A program made the translations under genes and the position numbers. Shown here piece after piece: positions 32,094 to 43,117 of a stretch of 64,000 bases of DNA. The DNA comes from Oidiodendron maius Zn (Eukaryota; Ascomycota; Leotiomycetes; Myxotrichaceae), in the NCBI GenBank assembly GCA_000827325.1, contig KN832881.1:1138616-1202615 (forward strand), written 5' to 3'. The notes below the pieces were generated by a model that did no database searches, was not told the origin of the DNA, and was given only the letters and a program-made list of their open reading frames with translations. Within the stretch, counting starts at the first letter, position 1. The number at the start of each line of letters is the position of its first letter.

Positions 32094-34441
32094 ATGGTGG
32101 GCACGGGCAAGTACTCGGATGCACAGATCCGCTTCATCGTCACTGCGAAGAAGCAGGGGTGGACCAACTCGGAGATTGTCAATGCGTTCCGCCAGCGCTG
32201 GCTCTTCCATGATTTCTCTATTGGCAGTGTTAAATACGTCGTTCACAAGTATCAAGATGATCCCAAGTAAGTTCTTAATCATTATGCGGTTACAATACCT
32301 GACAATATGGTAGCTACAATGGCGGTCTGGCGCTCGGCGCCAATGGCCCTCAGCTGATGATTCGGCCCTTTCAAGCTCCTGGCTCTGCCCAGATAATGAT
32401 GCAGGCCCGTCAAGCCCAGGCTGCTCCTCAGATGATGATGCGTCCTCAACATCCTCAGAGCTCTGCTCTGCCAGTGATTCAACCACAGCATCCTCAGGGC
32501 TCTCCTCAGGCCATTTGGAGTCCACATATTCAGGGCCTTCCTCAGACCGCTCTGCACCTTGACCAAGCTCAAGGTTCTGTTAACCCAACCATGCACTTCC
32601 AGCAAACTCCTAGTGCCAATATGACCACTGGCGACATTTTGGCCCTCGCTCACTCGGTCATGTCTCCAATACAGTTTTTTGCCTTCTCTCAGGCTTTAGC
32701 ACTACCTCAAGTACCTGCGCCGGCCATTACTCCTCAGATTTTCCAGGCCCCTACTACCGGAGTGTCGCCACAGCTGTCTCAAGGCTGTTCCACTCCGGGA
32801 ATGGCCACTCAGCAGTTCACCAACTCTCCTCCCGTCGGTAGTCCTCAGCGATCTCAATCCTCTAGCCCTGGAATGTCTCATCTGAGCCACGGATCTAGCC
32901 CCGTCATGTCCCCTCAGAGCCCTCACTGCCAATCTACCCCAACTAAGCAGCAGGTTCATCCAACTGTCAACAATGCTTTGAGCTTGGGTTCCCAACAGTC
33001 TCGTAGCTCTCTCCATACCGTTGGCTCACCTCAGCTGTTCCCGTCCCATGCGCATGCTGTGGTGGGTCAGCAATCTCAAGCTTCAAGTCTGTCAAATACT
33101 GGCCATGGGCAATTCCAAGGACTTCCTCCTGACCCGATTGATCCACACCATGCTTTAGCTCCGGCAGTCACTCAACCTGTGATGACCAGTCAGGGCATCC
33201 AGTTAGCACCCTCTGCTCTCATCTCAGATGCCGCCAGTCACCCCGCCATCCGGCGCAAGGAGCCTACGCCTTACCGGGGAATAGTCCCTCCTCTTAGGCC
33301 CCATTCCCAGAAAGGCCAATTGGGTATGATCCGTCACTTTTTTGATCATCGTGATCCACTTTCTCCGAATGCTTCGTCTGAGAATAGGGTGAGCAAGAAG
33401 TCTCCAAAGAAATCTCACAAGAAGTCGACTATTCGTCTTCAGCGACCCATGTCTCCGTTATCTCCTCCTGAGCTAGTCACCAATGAGCTTGGGGCTGCTA
33501 CAAGCCCCAAAGCATCTCTTCAGAATGAGAGGGCATTGCATGCTAAACTCGTGGCCGCTCTTGCTGGAGACCCGATGGACGTTGTTACTCCAGAGATCAC
33601 TGCAGAGGTTGATGCGTTGTTCGGTAGTACTTCCGTTGTTGAGAATGCTTCAGTTGCTTCCACAGAGGATGATGTATTGTTCATTGAAGAGAAGATGATT
33701 GGGACCGCCGCCGAGTTTGACCTTCCCACCAAGAAAGCCCCGGCTAAGCCTGAAGGACACAAGCGCGAAGTGGACCCCTTCTTTCAGGACATAGTCGATG
33801 ACTACATGTGCGAGCGCGATGATTCCCAGTTTCAAATCACCACCCCTGGCGATACCATCATCGATGCCTTGCTCGGCAACAAGTTTCCCGATTACAAGGA
33901 GTGCAACGGCTCGAAGAGCGAGTTCATTCCCCCAAAGAGCAATGAGATGTCCAAGAAGGGCGAACTGGCTCAGACAGCTGCTAAGGAGATCACTGTTGCT
34001 GAAGAGCCAGATGTCGAAGAGATGACTATCGAGGAGCAGTATCTGTACGGCATCCGCCAGGGTCTTCCCAACAAAGATCTTCCAGTTAGGCCCAAAGACG
34101 GTGCTGCCAAGGAACCTGCTACAAATAGACCCACCGCAAGAGAGCCTTTCACCAATGAGTCTACTCCCAATGAGCCTGTCGCCGATGAGTTCACGCCTAA
34201 TGAGCCTGGAGCCATTGGGGTCAATACCAAGGAGTCCCTTAACAGAGAAATCTCCACTAACGAGTCCATTGCTAATAAAGCTGCCCCTACTGGATATGCT
34301 CCCCATCACCTTCATTTTCCTCCCGGCTATATTAGTGACGAGGAGCTCAAGGACCTGCAAATGCATTACGTAGGCCCATATCCTGGCAGCGAGCAAGCTT
34401 TCGAGGAAATGTATCTGCGTCCTTACTACGCGTCTCTCTGA
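32094..34441 (+). CDS. Hypothetical protein with HTH-like N-terminus and Gln/Pro/Ser-rich body
   Basis: Not recognised. Exons 32094-32266 and 32314-34441 give 766 residues; the join reads QDDPNYNGGLALG. The first ~57 residues predict three helices with aromatic spacing (KYSDAQIRFIVTAKKQGW, TNSEIVNAFRQRW, SIGSVKYVVHKYQ), like a Myb/homeodomain-type DNA-binding fold. The body is disordered: Gln/Pro/Met-rich, then Ser/Pro-rich with repeated SP dipeptides, a basic stretch (KKSPKKSHKKS), an acidic middle, and a region of NEP/NES-type repeats (TPNEPVADEFTPNEP). The end is again ordered (YISDEELKDLQMHYVGPYPG). This resembles an orphan transcription regulator, but no target is suggested. Start is the first ATG of exon 1, just after a CACA-rich leader. 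Confidence 0.65.
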
Positions 34442-35517
34442 ACAGCGTCTTCACAGAATTTGATAACGATAGCACTCTCATCTTCTCGGCCAGGAGTTGA
34501 AGCGTGTAACATCGGAAGAAGTTCAAAGATTAAAATACTTTACTTTTCCAGCTCTGGCCCGCTCATGAATAAGAACTCGTTGCAAGTTATTACGACTATC
34601 GCGAAGCAACTAGTTCTAGAACTTGCAATTGAAGATACCCCGAATTGATATGGTTTACGGTTTCGACTTCCTCAAAACTAAACTAATCGCGAGAAGTAAC
34701 GACTATAACGAACAATATGCCGCGGAGTTTGGGCGTTAATATTAGAAGAAATTGAAATAGTACGACGATTTTTATTGCTCGGCTCAAACACGAACTTGTT
34801 GCAGGCCAGCACGACTGTCACGACACAACCTGTTCAGAATCTGGATTTTAACATTCGAAGAGATTCAAATTGTTTTAAGCTTTTATTGGCCCGCTAGACA
34901 AGAACTCGTTGAATACACCAAAAAACACAACTTGTTCTGCTCTGAAGTGAGGCGATCGGTATCAGGATGCTTTGAAAATTTTCTGCCCCTGCGTTTCCTC
35001 AAATTCCTTTTTTTTTTCATGAACTCCTTAGAAGCCATTGTTGCTTCACATCATGCTATGCTCTCCAATCGGAGGATTGATACCAGACGAGATTGAAATT
35101 GTTTTGCATTATTTTCCTTGATTCTCTCATGCATCGGCTCGTTGAAGCCAAGACAACGAACGACATCATTCTAGAACTAGAAGATTGTCCTCGGAAGATG
35201 GTGAAACTGTTCTGCTTTTTTATTGGTTCACTTATCCAAGAACTCACAACACACAAAGCTATCCTTGAGTTGGAACATTGAGATTAATATTCGTTGAGAT
35301 TGTCCCCTGGCTAGTTTCCTTGAAATAAATAATATGAAAAAAAAAACAATAAATTTGTCCCTAGAAATCGTGATTCGTAGCCTCAACGAGGCTACCTGGT
35401 CCAAAACCCGTTCCGCAGTCCCAGAGCGCCAAGTTAAGATCCACCTCCATCCCAAGCCAAATCCCAAACCCAGCCATTCAGGCAGCTCGTGAAGACCACC
35501 TTCACTCCCTTGTCAAG
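34442..35517. other. Interval filled by degenerate repeats
   Basis: Directly follows the HTH-like gene. Most of it is occupied by the diverged repeats listed for 34506-35290. At 35380-35398 there is a short perfect hairpin, GTAGCCTC-AAC-GAGGCTAC. No gene. Confidence 0.5.
34506..35290 (+). repeat. Array of about five degenerate ~100-130-bp units
   Basis: Units beginning near 34506, 34740, 34850, 35077 and 35190 share ordered words: (C)GAAGAGATTSAAATTGTT, then TTTTATTGG, then AAGAACTCGTTG, then TTCTAGAACTTG or a close form. Agreement is partial and indels are frequent, so the array is old. One unit translates in part as EEIQIVLSFYW, hinting at a once-coding module. Read by eye only. Confidence 0.55.
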
Positions 35518-35868
35518 TTAGACAGAAAGGACATCCTCGCTCCAATCACCACCGCCCTCGCCAAAATGAACAGGTCCCAACTTGAGATAACCTCTTTTAG
35601 CGCTCCCATCACTGCCCGAGCTCGAGCTGCGTTCTGTCTTCAGCAGCTCGGCGACCTCTTCAGCGCGCGGCACTGCCTGGATGTTTGCCTCCGTTGCGGG
35701 CGAGACTGGGACCGGAGTCTTTTGTTGCCCAGCGGGGCCAGATTCCGTGATCTGCGTGGGGGATTTGGGAGAAGATGGGTACGAGGCGCTAGTGGTGGGG
35801 GCGAGAGAGAGGAATGTAACGGGACCGCGCTCGAGGGAGAGGGCCCCCGAGTTGGTTTGAGAGAGCAT
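35518..35868 (-). CDS. Small conserved-looking hypothetical protein
   Basis: A 116-residue intronless frame. The N-terminal two thirds are Ser/Pro/Thr-rich and disordered; the C-terminus GYLKLGPVHFGEGGGDWSED is compact and resembles the ending of short fungal proteins I recall carrying an LKLGPVH motif. Function unknown, no signal peptide or membrane segment. An AT-rich, TATA-like upstream region (near 35970) fits a promoter. Because the frame is short and mostly low-complexity, I am only moderately sure it is a gene. Confidence 0.55.
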   Translation of the reverse strand: MLSQTNSGALSLERGPVTFLSLAPTTSASYPSSPKSPTQITESGPAGQQKTPVPVSPATEANIQAVPRAEEVAELLKTERSSSSGSDGSAKRGYLKLGPVHFGEGGGDWSEDVLSV

Positions 35869-38800
35869 CTTGTTTGTTCTGGGTTGAAGATTGCTTGATG
35901 GAGTGTGAATGATATGTCTTGAGAGGTGAAGACTGAAGAGAGAATACTCAAGGCAAACAGGCGGAGGGAAGTATTTGTATATGAAATTTACGCAGCCAAG
36001 ATTCAGTATATGTGAGATCCCGTCGGCCGAACTTTGCTTATTGTTCTGAGGTGGCCCCTGATATGCAGTACTAGTGCACGTGTGGGAGGGATTCGGTGGG
36101 GTGTTCCTCCTTCTGTGTTGTCAAATGATTTTGTCATCGAGATAGGAACTTTCCCGCGCCAAGTGACAAAAGCGAAAAAAGATGACCTGCGAAGTGAAAC
36201 AGTTGAGAGGACATGAATCGTATATATACGGCCATATATATATCCAGAATAGGGAGAAATGAAGCTGATATCCCAATGAGGAAACGGGCAGGGGTGCTAC
36301 GATAATTAAAGCTCACGGGGGACGAGTTCGGGTCGGGACGATCAATCATTCGTTTCATCATTGGTGAGAATCGCCCACAGAAGAATATAATCCGGAATGA
36401 ACAACGCCTTCAAGTGCGGAGATGCTCGTGCCAAGTCCCAGTGCCGAGGACATTGGTGAACGAGAACATCGACCCAGAGCCCGAGGTTACGTGTGCCTAG
36501 AGAAAATGTGGTCACCACCGCTGGAACTGGACTCTGGTCGAGCGCCTTGGCTGCGTTTACTGTTGCAAAACAAATGCCGACCGGCGCCCGCGTATGTTTC
36601 ACTGCAGCTTTTTATCATCAGGCCGCATACTTGGTCGTGCTCCAGAACTCGCGGTGAGATCGGATATTGCAGGGTGTCCAATAGAACCATGTAAAGAGGT
36701 TCACAAGAGCAGAGCCAAGTGTGATTATGAAGCACCACAAGGCTGAGAGGATGTTTTCCATGGAGATTGCCCGAGTTGGGTCCGATCTGCGTGAGGGCGC
36801 CTATGCGCTGAAGGCCAGCCTCGTGGTTCCTCAAAGTCAGAGAGACAACCAGTTCACTCCCCAGCCTAGGCCTCATTCGATCTGAGTGCTCATTTTTGTG
36901 CCTCCGACAGAATGCCAAGATATGCAAATCCCGCGATACGTAGCCTCTCCTCTCCCTCCAAGACCAGTAGCTCGGCATGCAGATAGCCTTTACAATCTGG
37001 TGTAGCTGAACGGTATTCAAGAGCCGTGCCGTCGCTGGGCTGATTGTTGTGTCCGTCCATCTCCACTCCGCGCCTCCGCGCCCCATACTTTCCAACATGC
37101 AGCATATGGAGCTCTGGACTGCTGCTCCTCGATACTATTACAGGGCTGGAGTTGTAACCCCCCCCATCTCGACGGCTATTGTCCATGTGATACGACCGGA
37201 TACGAGGTGTTTTGACCTGGTGTCTGTCCCCTGGCAAATATTGACGCGGTGCGCGATGATGGGCGTGCGACCTGGATACTCCAGTCTTCAGCCCTCCCCA
37301 TGCGCTCTGAAGCTCAACGGCGCTTATTCTCTCCTGGCAATTCGCTGCCCCACCATCAATTCTGCCTGTCACTCGGCAGTAGCCTAGCGGAAGGAGATCT
37401 TCCCACCTTATCGATATTGCATCCCTATCGTGATTGACGGATGGAGTTGTGAACCGCCCGCCGGACAGAGGAAAAGGGTGGCCGAACCCCCAGGGTTGAC
37501 GTCTGGTTCGCACCCGCTGCCGCCCCAAGGCAACACGAGAACGACATCAGAGCAATCTTCGAGATGCAACAGCTGACAATCCCTCTGCAGTAATCCGTAG
37601 CCAACATGTATGACGTCGGGCCCCTGCAGGAATGTTTGTGCTGCTCGCCTGGCACTTCGAGATTTGGAAATATCTGCCTCGTCACCAACTTTCTTAGCTG
37701 GGGCGTCTCCTTCCCCTACGTCCGTGCCTTGACTTTATGTAAAAACGATATCTTCTCATCTATGATTGTGAGACGCTTCACATTAACTGAGGTGGGGGTT
37801 CGCAGCCAGAGCACCTCTTTGATGCTGTAAGGATGCTCAAACCGGCATGTAAGGGGGAAACTCCTCCTCTCCCTGCACAAAAGGCCTGACCTGTCACGGC
37901 CGCCAACAGCCAAATGAATTGCCCGGAGGACTAGCAGACCCCCCCTCCCGTACAAGAGACCAGGCGGCAGCGGCAGTCATCGTCGTAGGGCGGCCTCTTA
38001 AACGGCCGCCCTTACGTGTCTCTCGTCTCCCTCCGGACGTTCATATCCCTCTCTTGCTCTCATCCCAACACCCTGCTCCTCCGCCCTACATGCCTTCTAT
38101 AGACTGAGCCTCCGACCTACCTCTTTCAGCCCGCATGATTGTCTGAAGGGGCCTTCTATCCCGGAATTTCCAGCAACTAGACCGCTGCCACCAATTACTG
38201 CTCGGTTATTGAACCTGCTGAGCCCGCCCTTCGTTGGGAAACATCCGCCCGCCCTCACTAGGCCCACAATGTAGCAGCACTAGGCACTCAGCAGGCCATG
38301 CCGCGAGCCGCGAAATCAAATCGGATTGGAGCCTCTACTGTGAATTTACGCGCGCAAGAGTCGTCTACAAACAGCCCTTCCTATGGCGTTGTGGTGCTTG
38401 CGCGAATGGCGTCTCTGCGCCCTTACTCCACTGTCCGGTCCATCCATAGGAGGCTCGAGATGGCCCCCGAAGTGCCTGCGAGGAATGCACAGCGTGTTTC
38501 TCCGCCATCCTGTGATCGTTTGCTCTGACCAACCAACCAACGGCTTTGGTGCGCGGTTGCGGTAATTTCAAATTCTGTTGGCATTAGCATCAATCCAAGC
38601 AAGGCATTACTACGGTCACTGCTTCAAAAGGTCTCCAAGAAGGTCCCAACTTTTAAACCCTGATATCACACCCATAGGTAGGGGGGGACAAACGACCAAC
38701 AAAGGGCACACGCAGCACATTCGCAGCTACCAGGTGCGTCTACTCTTGAGTGCAACCAAAGAGCTTTACCCTCAAGGTATATGTGGCAAACAACAAATTG

Positions 38801-39153
38801 GCCGAACTACGCACCAGGGAATGGCATGAAAGTCTATAAAACAGCTCGCCGTCAACGAGATTTGTGGACAGTTCGAGGACTTCAACTTCATCTTATATAC
38901 TCTCGAAATCCAGTCTCAGAATATCCAAATTTTGCCTCATACCTTCTCGATACATCTTTTAGACGTTGCTTGTTGAGCACCTTTGACTCTCTATATCTCT
39001 CAAGTTAGTTTATCAAGTGTTACGACATCTCTGTCCTATTTAATCAACTACTGACTGTTCTGTTATATAGTAGGCGTCCTGCAGTAAGGACTACAACAGA
39101 TATCTCAGTTCTTTGCCTCTTTAACTCAAATTTAATTTCTAAACATCAGAGCA
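35869..39153. other. 3.3-kb gene-poor interval
   Basis: No family, repeat or spliced gene was found. Overlapping minus-strand ORFs of 203 and 212 codons (36487-37528) lack domain character and compete for the same bases. An alternating TATA tract lies at 36220-36245. It may be a long regulatory region or decayed DNA. Confidence 0.4.
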
Positions 39154-39447
39154 ATGTGCTCTAGAGTGATTCAGCACTTCTCCTGTGGCCACACCGTCAC
39201 TTCTCCGTGGGTCTACTGTAGTCATAAGAGGACCAATCCCGACAAGGATTGTCCGTTTGCAAGGGACAGAGAACAAACTGAAACCTTCGATTGCGGAAAT
39301 CAGTATGTTCACATCATTGATAGTGCTGCAAACCTCCCTAACACTGACATAGTGGTACAAACTGATGGGCACATAGTGATGTCAGCAGTAGTCAGGACAT
39401 GCACGTTTACTTCGATGGCACTTGATACTAAATTTCTTGTATGTTGA
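39154..39447 (+). CDS. Small Cys/His-rich protein
   Basis: Open for 97 codons, beginning MCSRVIQHFSCGHTVTSPW with the pattern Met-Cys-x8-Cys-Gly-His, then YCSHKRTNPDKDCPF and DCGN. This spacing of Cys and His is typical of a widespread, unnamed group of short ascomycete proteins thought to bind metal. A good intron, 39303-39352 (GTATGT donor, CTAAC branch, CATAG acceptor), would instead give a 53-residue product ending at 39365; I cannot choose between the two. A related gene in opposite orientation lies just beyond and shares the HKRTN motif. Confidence 0.45.
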   Translation: MCSRVIQHFSCGHTVTSPWVYCSHKRTNPDKDCPFARDREQTETFDCGNQYVHIIDSAANLPNTDIVVQTDGHIVMSAVVRTCTFTSMALDTKFLVC

Positions 39448-39460
39448 ATGTTTGATGATT

Positions 39461-39888
39461 TCAGAATGGTGAGATAGTTGAGGAAGTTGGAAGGCATGTG
39501 TGTTGGGCACTCTCAACCCCCAACATTACCACTAAGGGTAAAGCTGGGGTACGGCATGTTCTGGGGGTAAGGAGATATAGAGTGTTGCATCGGAAGTTCT
39601 CGCCACAGGTAGGGCACTTGCCGGTCTCATATTCGGTCCCTTGCTCGCAATACTAGCTACAACTGCTCAATATATGTTACCGTCCAATCCTTGTTCGTGC
39701 GTTTGTGATCGCAAGACAGGCGCTGCAGAGGCTAGTGTGCGGATACAACACTCATTCCCTACGGCCCCAGCAGTTGGCCTTGGAACCTACTTCACACTCC
39801 TTGGAATGCATGCGGGCTTTCTGATCACGTTCATAGCAGTGTGTGGTGGGCTGGTCGGGGTAGTGGCTAGATTTGGCATCCGAGTCAT
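39461..39888 (-). CDS. Partial gene model, small Cys/His-rich protein related to its neighbour
   Basis: Three exon pieces join in frame: 39888-39791, 39722-39681 and 39643-39461, with introns of 68 and 37 bases; the second is unusually short. The product reads HCYERDQKARMHSKECE, then RLSCDHKRTNKDWT, then a zinc-ribbon-like KCPTCGENFRC. The HKRTN core matches the convergent gene at 39154. The N-terminal exon was not found, and the last ~40 residues lack character, so the ends are uncertain. It could be a living member of the short Cys/His-rich group or a remnant. Confidence 0.35.
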
Positions 39889-41718
39889 CTCAGCAGCCAA
39901 CTATAGCCTTGCTTGCCGTGCGGGATAGACGGGCTCGCCCGCTGTCTAGCTGCACTATCCCCTACACCTCCTGCGGTGTTACCAACTCCCAAAGCCGTTG
40001 GCCCTTTAACGCTATGCTTTAGAAGAGTACAACGTACACGATGTTGCAAAAAAGAGCTTCAGGGGTGGATATCCTTGCCCACTGCCCGCATTGTAGGTTA
40101 ATCATGTGACAAGCACACAAAAGGGCTGGAAATAATGGTATCAAACACTGTATTTTGGGGGTTAGGCCTTCTGAAATGTTTCTTTAGTTGCACCTATCAT
40201 GACAGGAGGACTTGAACCCGTCTCCCAGTTGCTAGAGTGAGCGTGGCGTTCTCAACGATATTGTCAAAGCATCATACTTCATTTGCGCCTATCGGTTGTG
40301 GGTATTATGCTGCAGTCGCTACTGTTACCAACTGTTAGACAAGCAGGCGAGGTCGTCGAAAGTATGCCGTTGTACGCCTCTTTTCCTAGGCCCCTTGTCA
40401 ATTTTGACAGCTGTCGGCGGGTAATCAACCACGGTTCTTCTTTATTGTGATCCGTGCGAGTGATACAACATGTGGCTGCAGCAACCCTAGCAAAAGCCGA
40501 ACCAGGCGCCAAAAGCGCTAGACCTATGACCAAAAAGTCTTGGAGGAATGCGGAAACTGAATTCTTTGCCCTTTGCACCTGACACTGTCGACATGCGCAA
40601 TTACTATGTAGAGAGGTGGCTCCAGATTGCAACGAGTACCTCTTGTCTAGAGGAAGCAGAATTTCATTGCAAAATTTTCAAGTAAATTGTATCCCTTACC
40701 CTGTTTCTTCATTTAAAAGCCGTTAATCCGTCGTTCTTGCTTCGGGCTGGGAATTCAGCTTGGGAGGTGCGCGGAAGATGCAAAATTAATCTCAATTTGG
40801 TGACTTGCAGCTTCAACCTGGAGCGTGAAATCGCTATTGTCAGCAGTACTCCACCCCGCACATATCAGGGGTTAGATATGCAGTGCTACATGATTGTGAC
40901 TTCATCGTTTCAGTTGTCGTCTCCAATATAGGGCACACCCCATTATCAGAGAATTGAGGCGATGCGGATAAATCATGTAATGTCAAAATTTTCCAAAGCA
41001 CAACATATTCATTTTCTTAATTTCAAGAAACTTCGACTTGTCGATAATAACTAATGGCCAAAATACATCTAGCCGGTAGATGGGGCATGCCCTCGCCTCC
41101 CATGAGCCGATGGTTTACTCTTTCAATTTTACCACCTTCAAATTCTGGTCAAAAACAGTACATGCTAAATGGAGAAGCTGCTCAAGTATGTTTTAACCGA
41201 GTCTAACAAATTACGGATCTTCTTGGGCAGTTGCAGAATATTCCAGCATCAATTCTCCACTTGGAAGCTGCCGTGCTTGAAAGACTACGCGTGATGCATG
41301 TGATTGTGCCCTATGTCTAGCAAGGCCATCGACCCAACTCATAGCGTGTGCGCTTCTCTGTATGGAAAGCCTTTCGTGGAGCGATAGATTGGTTTATGAG
41401 CATAAACTGAAGCAAAGACAGCCTTGGTTCATCTAGGAATTTCGCGGCTCCACTTTTCGGAAGCCTGAGTGGGCTTGCCTTGCCGCCTTTAGCGAATTTC
41501 GTCGCTCCTCTAAGGATATCGACTTCAAGCATATCTTGCACAAGCCACACAACTTAAGCATACCAAAACAAGGACGCTCTTCGAGCTTGCGCGTTCTGTG
41601 ATATGTTACATATGATTCAAAATTATTGATGGCCATCGAGGACACCCTGAATTTCGAATGCTTCGGAAACCGCCCTCTGGCATATCAGAACTCACTCAGG
41701 TGACGGAGCACAGGGCAA
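39889..41718. other. Gene-poor interval before MDM12
   Basis: Contains the tRNA-like segment at 40199-40266 and, near 40040-40110, a plus-strand fragment encoding a Cys-rich HCPHCR end that may be another scrap of the small Cys/His-rich family. Otherwise nothing recognised. Confidence 0.4.
40199..40266 (-). pseudogene. tRNA-like sequence, probably degenerate
   Basis: On the minus strand a perfect B-box word, GGTTCAAGTCC, lies where a tRNA T-arm would be, the ends TGACA and TGTCA can pair as part of an acceptor stem, and the total span is about 67-70 bases. The D-arm and anticodon arm do not fold properly and the T-stem has a mismatch. It is best read as a decayed tRNA or the head of a tRNA-derived SINE; no amino acid is assigned. 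Confidence 0.3.
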
Positions 41719-42969
41719 ATGTCCATCGACCTGAGCTGGGAGACTCTGACAGGAGGACCTGATGGAGATATTTTAGCAGAAAAGATTCGTGACTTTATCC
41801 ATGAGAAGTTCCAGACCGTCACCCTACCACGTTTTATTAAAAGCGTGAAAGTTCACGGTTTCGAGTTTGGTTCCGTTGCGCCGAAGATCGAACTGAAGGA
41901 TATATGTGATCCGCTGCCCGACTTTTATGAAAAGACCGAGGACGACTATGGTGACGATGCAGAGGAGGATGAAGAAGAGGGCTGGCAACCTAGAGATGGA
42001 GGGGATGACTTGCTGCGGGAACGGAGGAGGGTTGAGAGAGCTGAAAGGACGAATGGATTAGAGAAGACTTCACACTTGCCACCATATATCGACACCGGAC
42101 TGCCAGGAATGAGAGCAACGCACTCGCCTCTGGATTCTGGATCACCTTTTCTTGGTGTCAATACACCAGGCATTCCATTAGGCACATCAAATCTAAACTA
42201 TTTCCGTTCTCAGCTGGCGGCTGGACTTTCGGGCACGCATACTCCTCTTGCCGCAGTTGCAGGCGCACATCTGCCTAATACCGGCTGGCAAGATTTCGCC
42301 AGTCTTCCTCCCACAAACGAAAGAGGGCACCGCTATTCAGCAAGCGGCAGCTCAATCTCGGCATCGCAAACCGCCGACGAAGGTATACCCGCTCTACACG
42401 AACGGGCCAGTGTTTCTACTCTAGCAACCAATATAACTCGACCGCAAACCCGCGAGGGGCTACTTTCAGAAGAGATAGACGTGCAAGAAGAGCCAATGCC
42501 ACCACCTCGAAAGTTCCGCCAACCCAGGGTCGAAGACGTCCAAACGATATTCCGCGTCCAATATTCTGGCGACGTCAAGCTTTCTCTTACCGCTGAGATC
42601 CTGCTCGACTATCCAATGCCAAGCTTTGTCGGCATCCCACTGATGCTGAATATTACAGGGTTGTCTTTTGATGGCGTCGCAGTGCTAGCGTACATCAGAA
42701 AGCGAGCACACTTTTGCTTCCTCAGTCCCGAGGATGCGCATGCCGCTGTTGGGAGGGATGCCGAGGAAGAAGGAAAGGCTGAACAACCAGGGATGAAGAT
42801 GGGAGGTCTACTGCATGAGATAAAGGTTGAAAGTGAGATTGGACAGAGGGAAGGGGGCAAGCAAGTTCTCAAGAATGTGGGCAAAGTGGAAAAATTCGTG
42901 CTGGAGCAGGTCAGAAGGCTGTTTGAGGATGAATTCGTCTATCCTAGCTTTTGGACGTTCCTTGTCTAA
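41719..42969 (+). CDS. MDM12: ERMES subunit Mdm12
   Basis: Mdm12 is the soluble SMP-domain member of ERMES, the tether between ER and mitochondria; it carries phospholipids together with Mmm1 and Mdm34. The 416-residue intronless protein starts [13 protein letters not shown], the standard family N-terminus, with [27 protein letters not shown] next. An acidic insertion ([15 protein letters not shown]) and a long disordered loop (about 95-270) interrupt the SMP domain, as in other filamentous ascomycetes. The domain resumes at [22 protein letters not shown] and closes with [27 protein letters not shown]. It converges on VPS28, with 148 bases between the stops. Confidence 0.96.
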   Translation: MSIDLSWETLTGGPDGDILAEKIRDFIHEKFQTVTLPRFIKSVKVHGFEFGSVAPKIELKDICDPLPDFYEKTEDDYGDDAEEDEEEGWQPRDGGDDLLRERRRVERAERTNGLEKTSHLPPYIDTGLPGMRATHSPLDSGSPFLGVNTPGIPLGTSNLNYFRSQLAAGLSGTHTPLAAVAGAHLPNTGWQDFASLPPTNERGHRYSASGSSISASQTADEGIPALHERASVSTLATNITRPQTREGLLSEEIDVQEEPMPPPRKFRQPRVEDVQTIFRVQYSGDVKLSLTAEILLDYPMPSFVGIPLMLNITGLSFDGVAVLAYIRKRAHFCFLSPEDAHAAVGRDAEEEGKAEQPGMKMGGLLHEIKVESEIGQREGGKQVLKNVGKVEKFVLEQVRRLFEDEFVYPSFWTFLV

Positions 42970-43117
42970 ACTAGTATAGAAAAGAGCATTGGTTCAAGCA
43001 ATATGCAATTAATAGATGCTGCTTAGAGCAGTGGCCTCTGGAATCAGCAATGTGTCATGACCATGTGGACGCTAGCCTCTACCTCAGCGCAATATTAGAG
43101 TCTAATAAGGTGCACTC

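Noticed and set aside
36487-37528. Overlapping minus-strand ORFs of 203 and 212 codons
   Set aside because: They overlap in different frames, show no domain, no partner exons and random-looking composition; neither can be supported as a gene.
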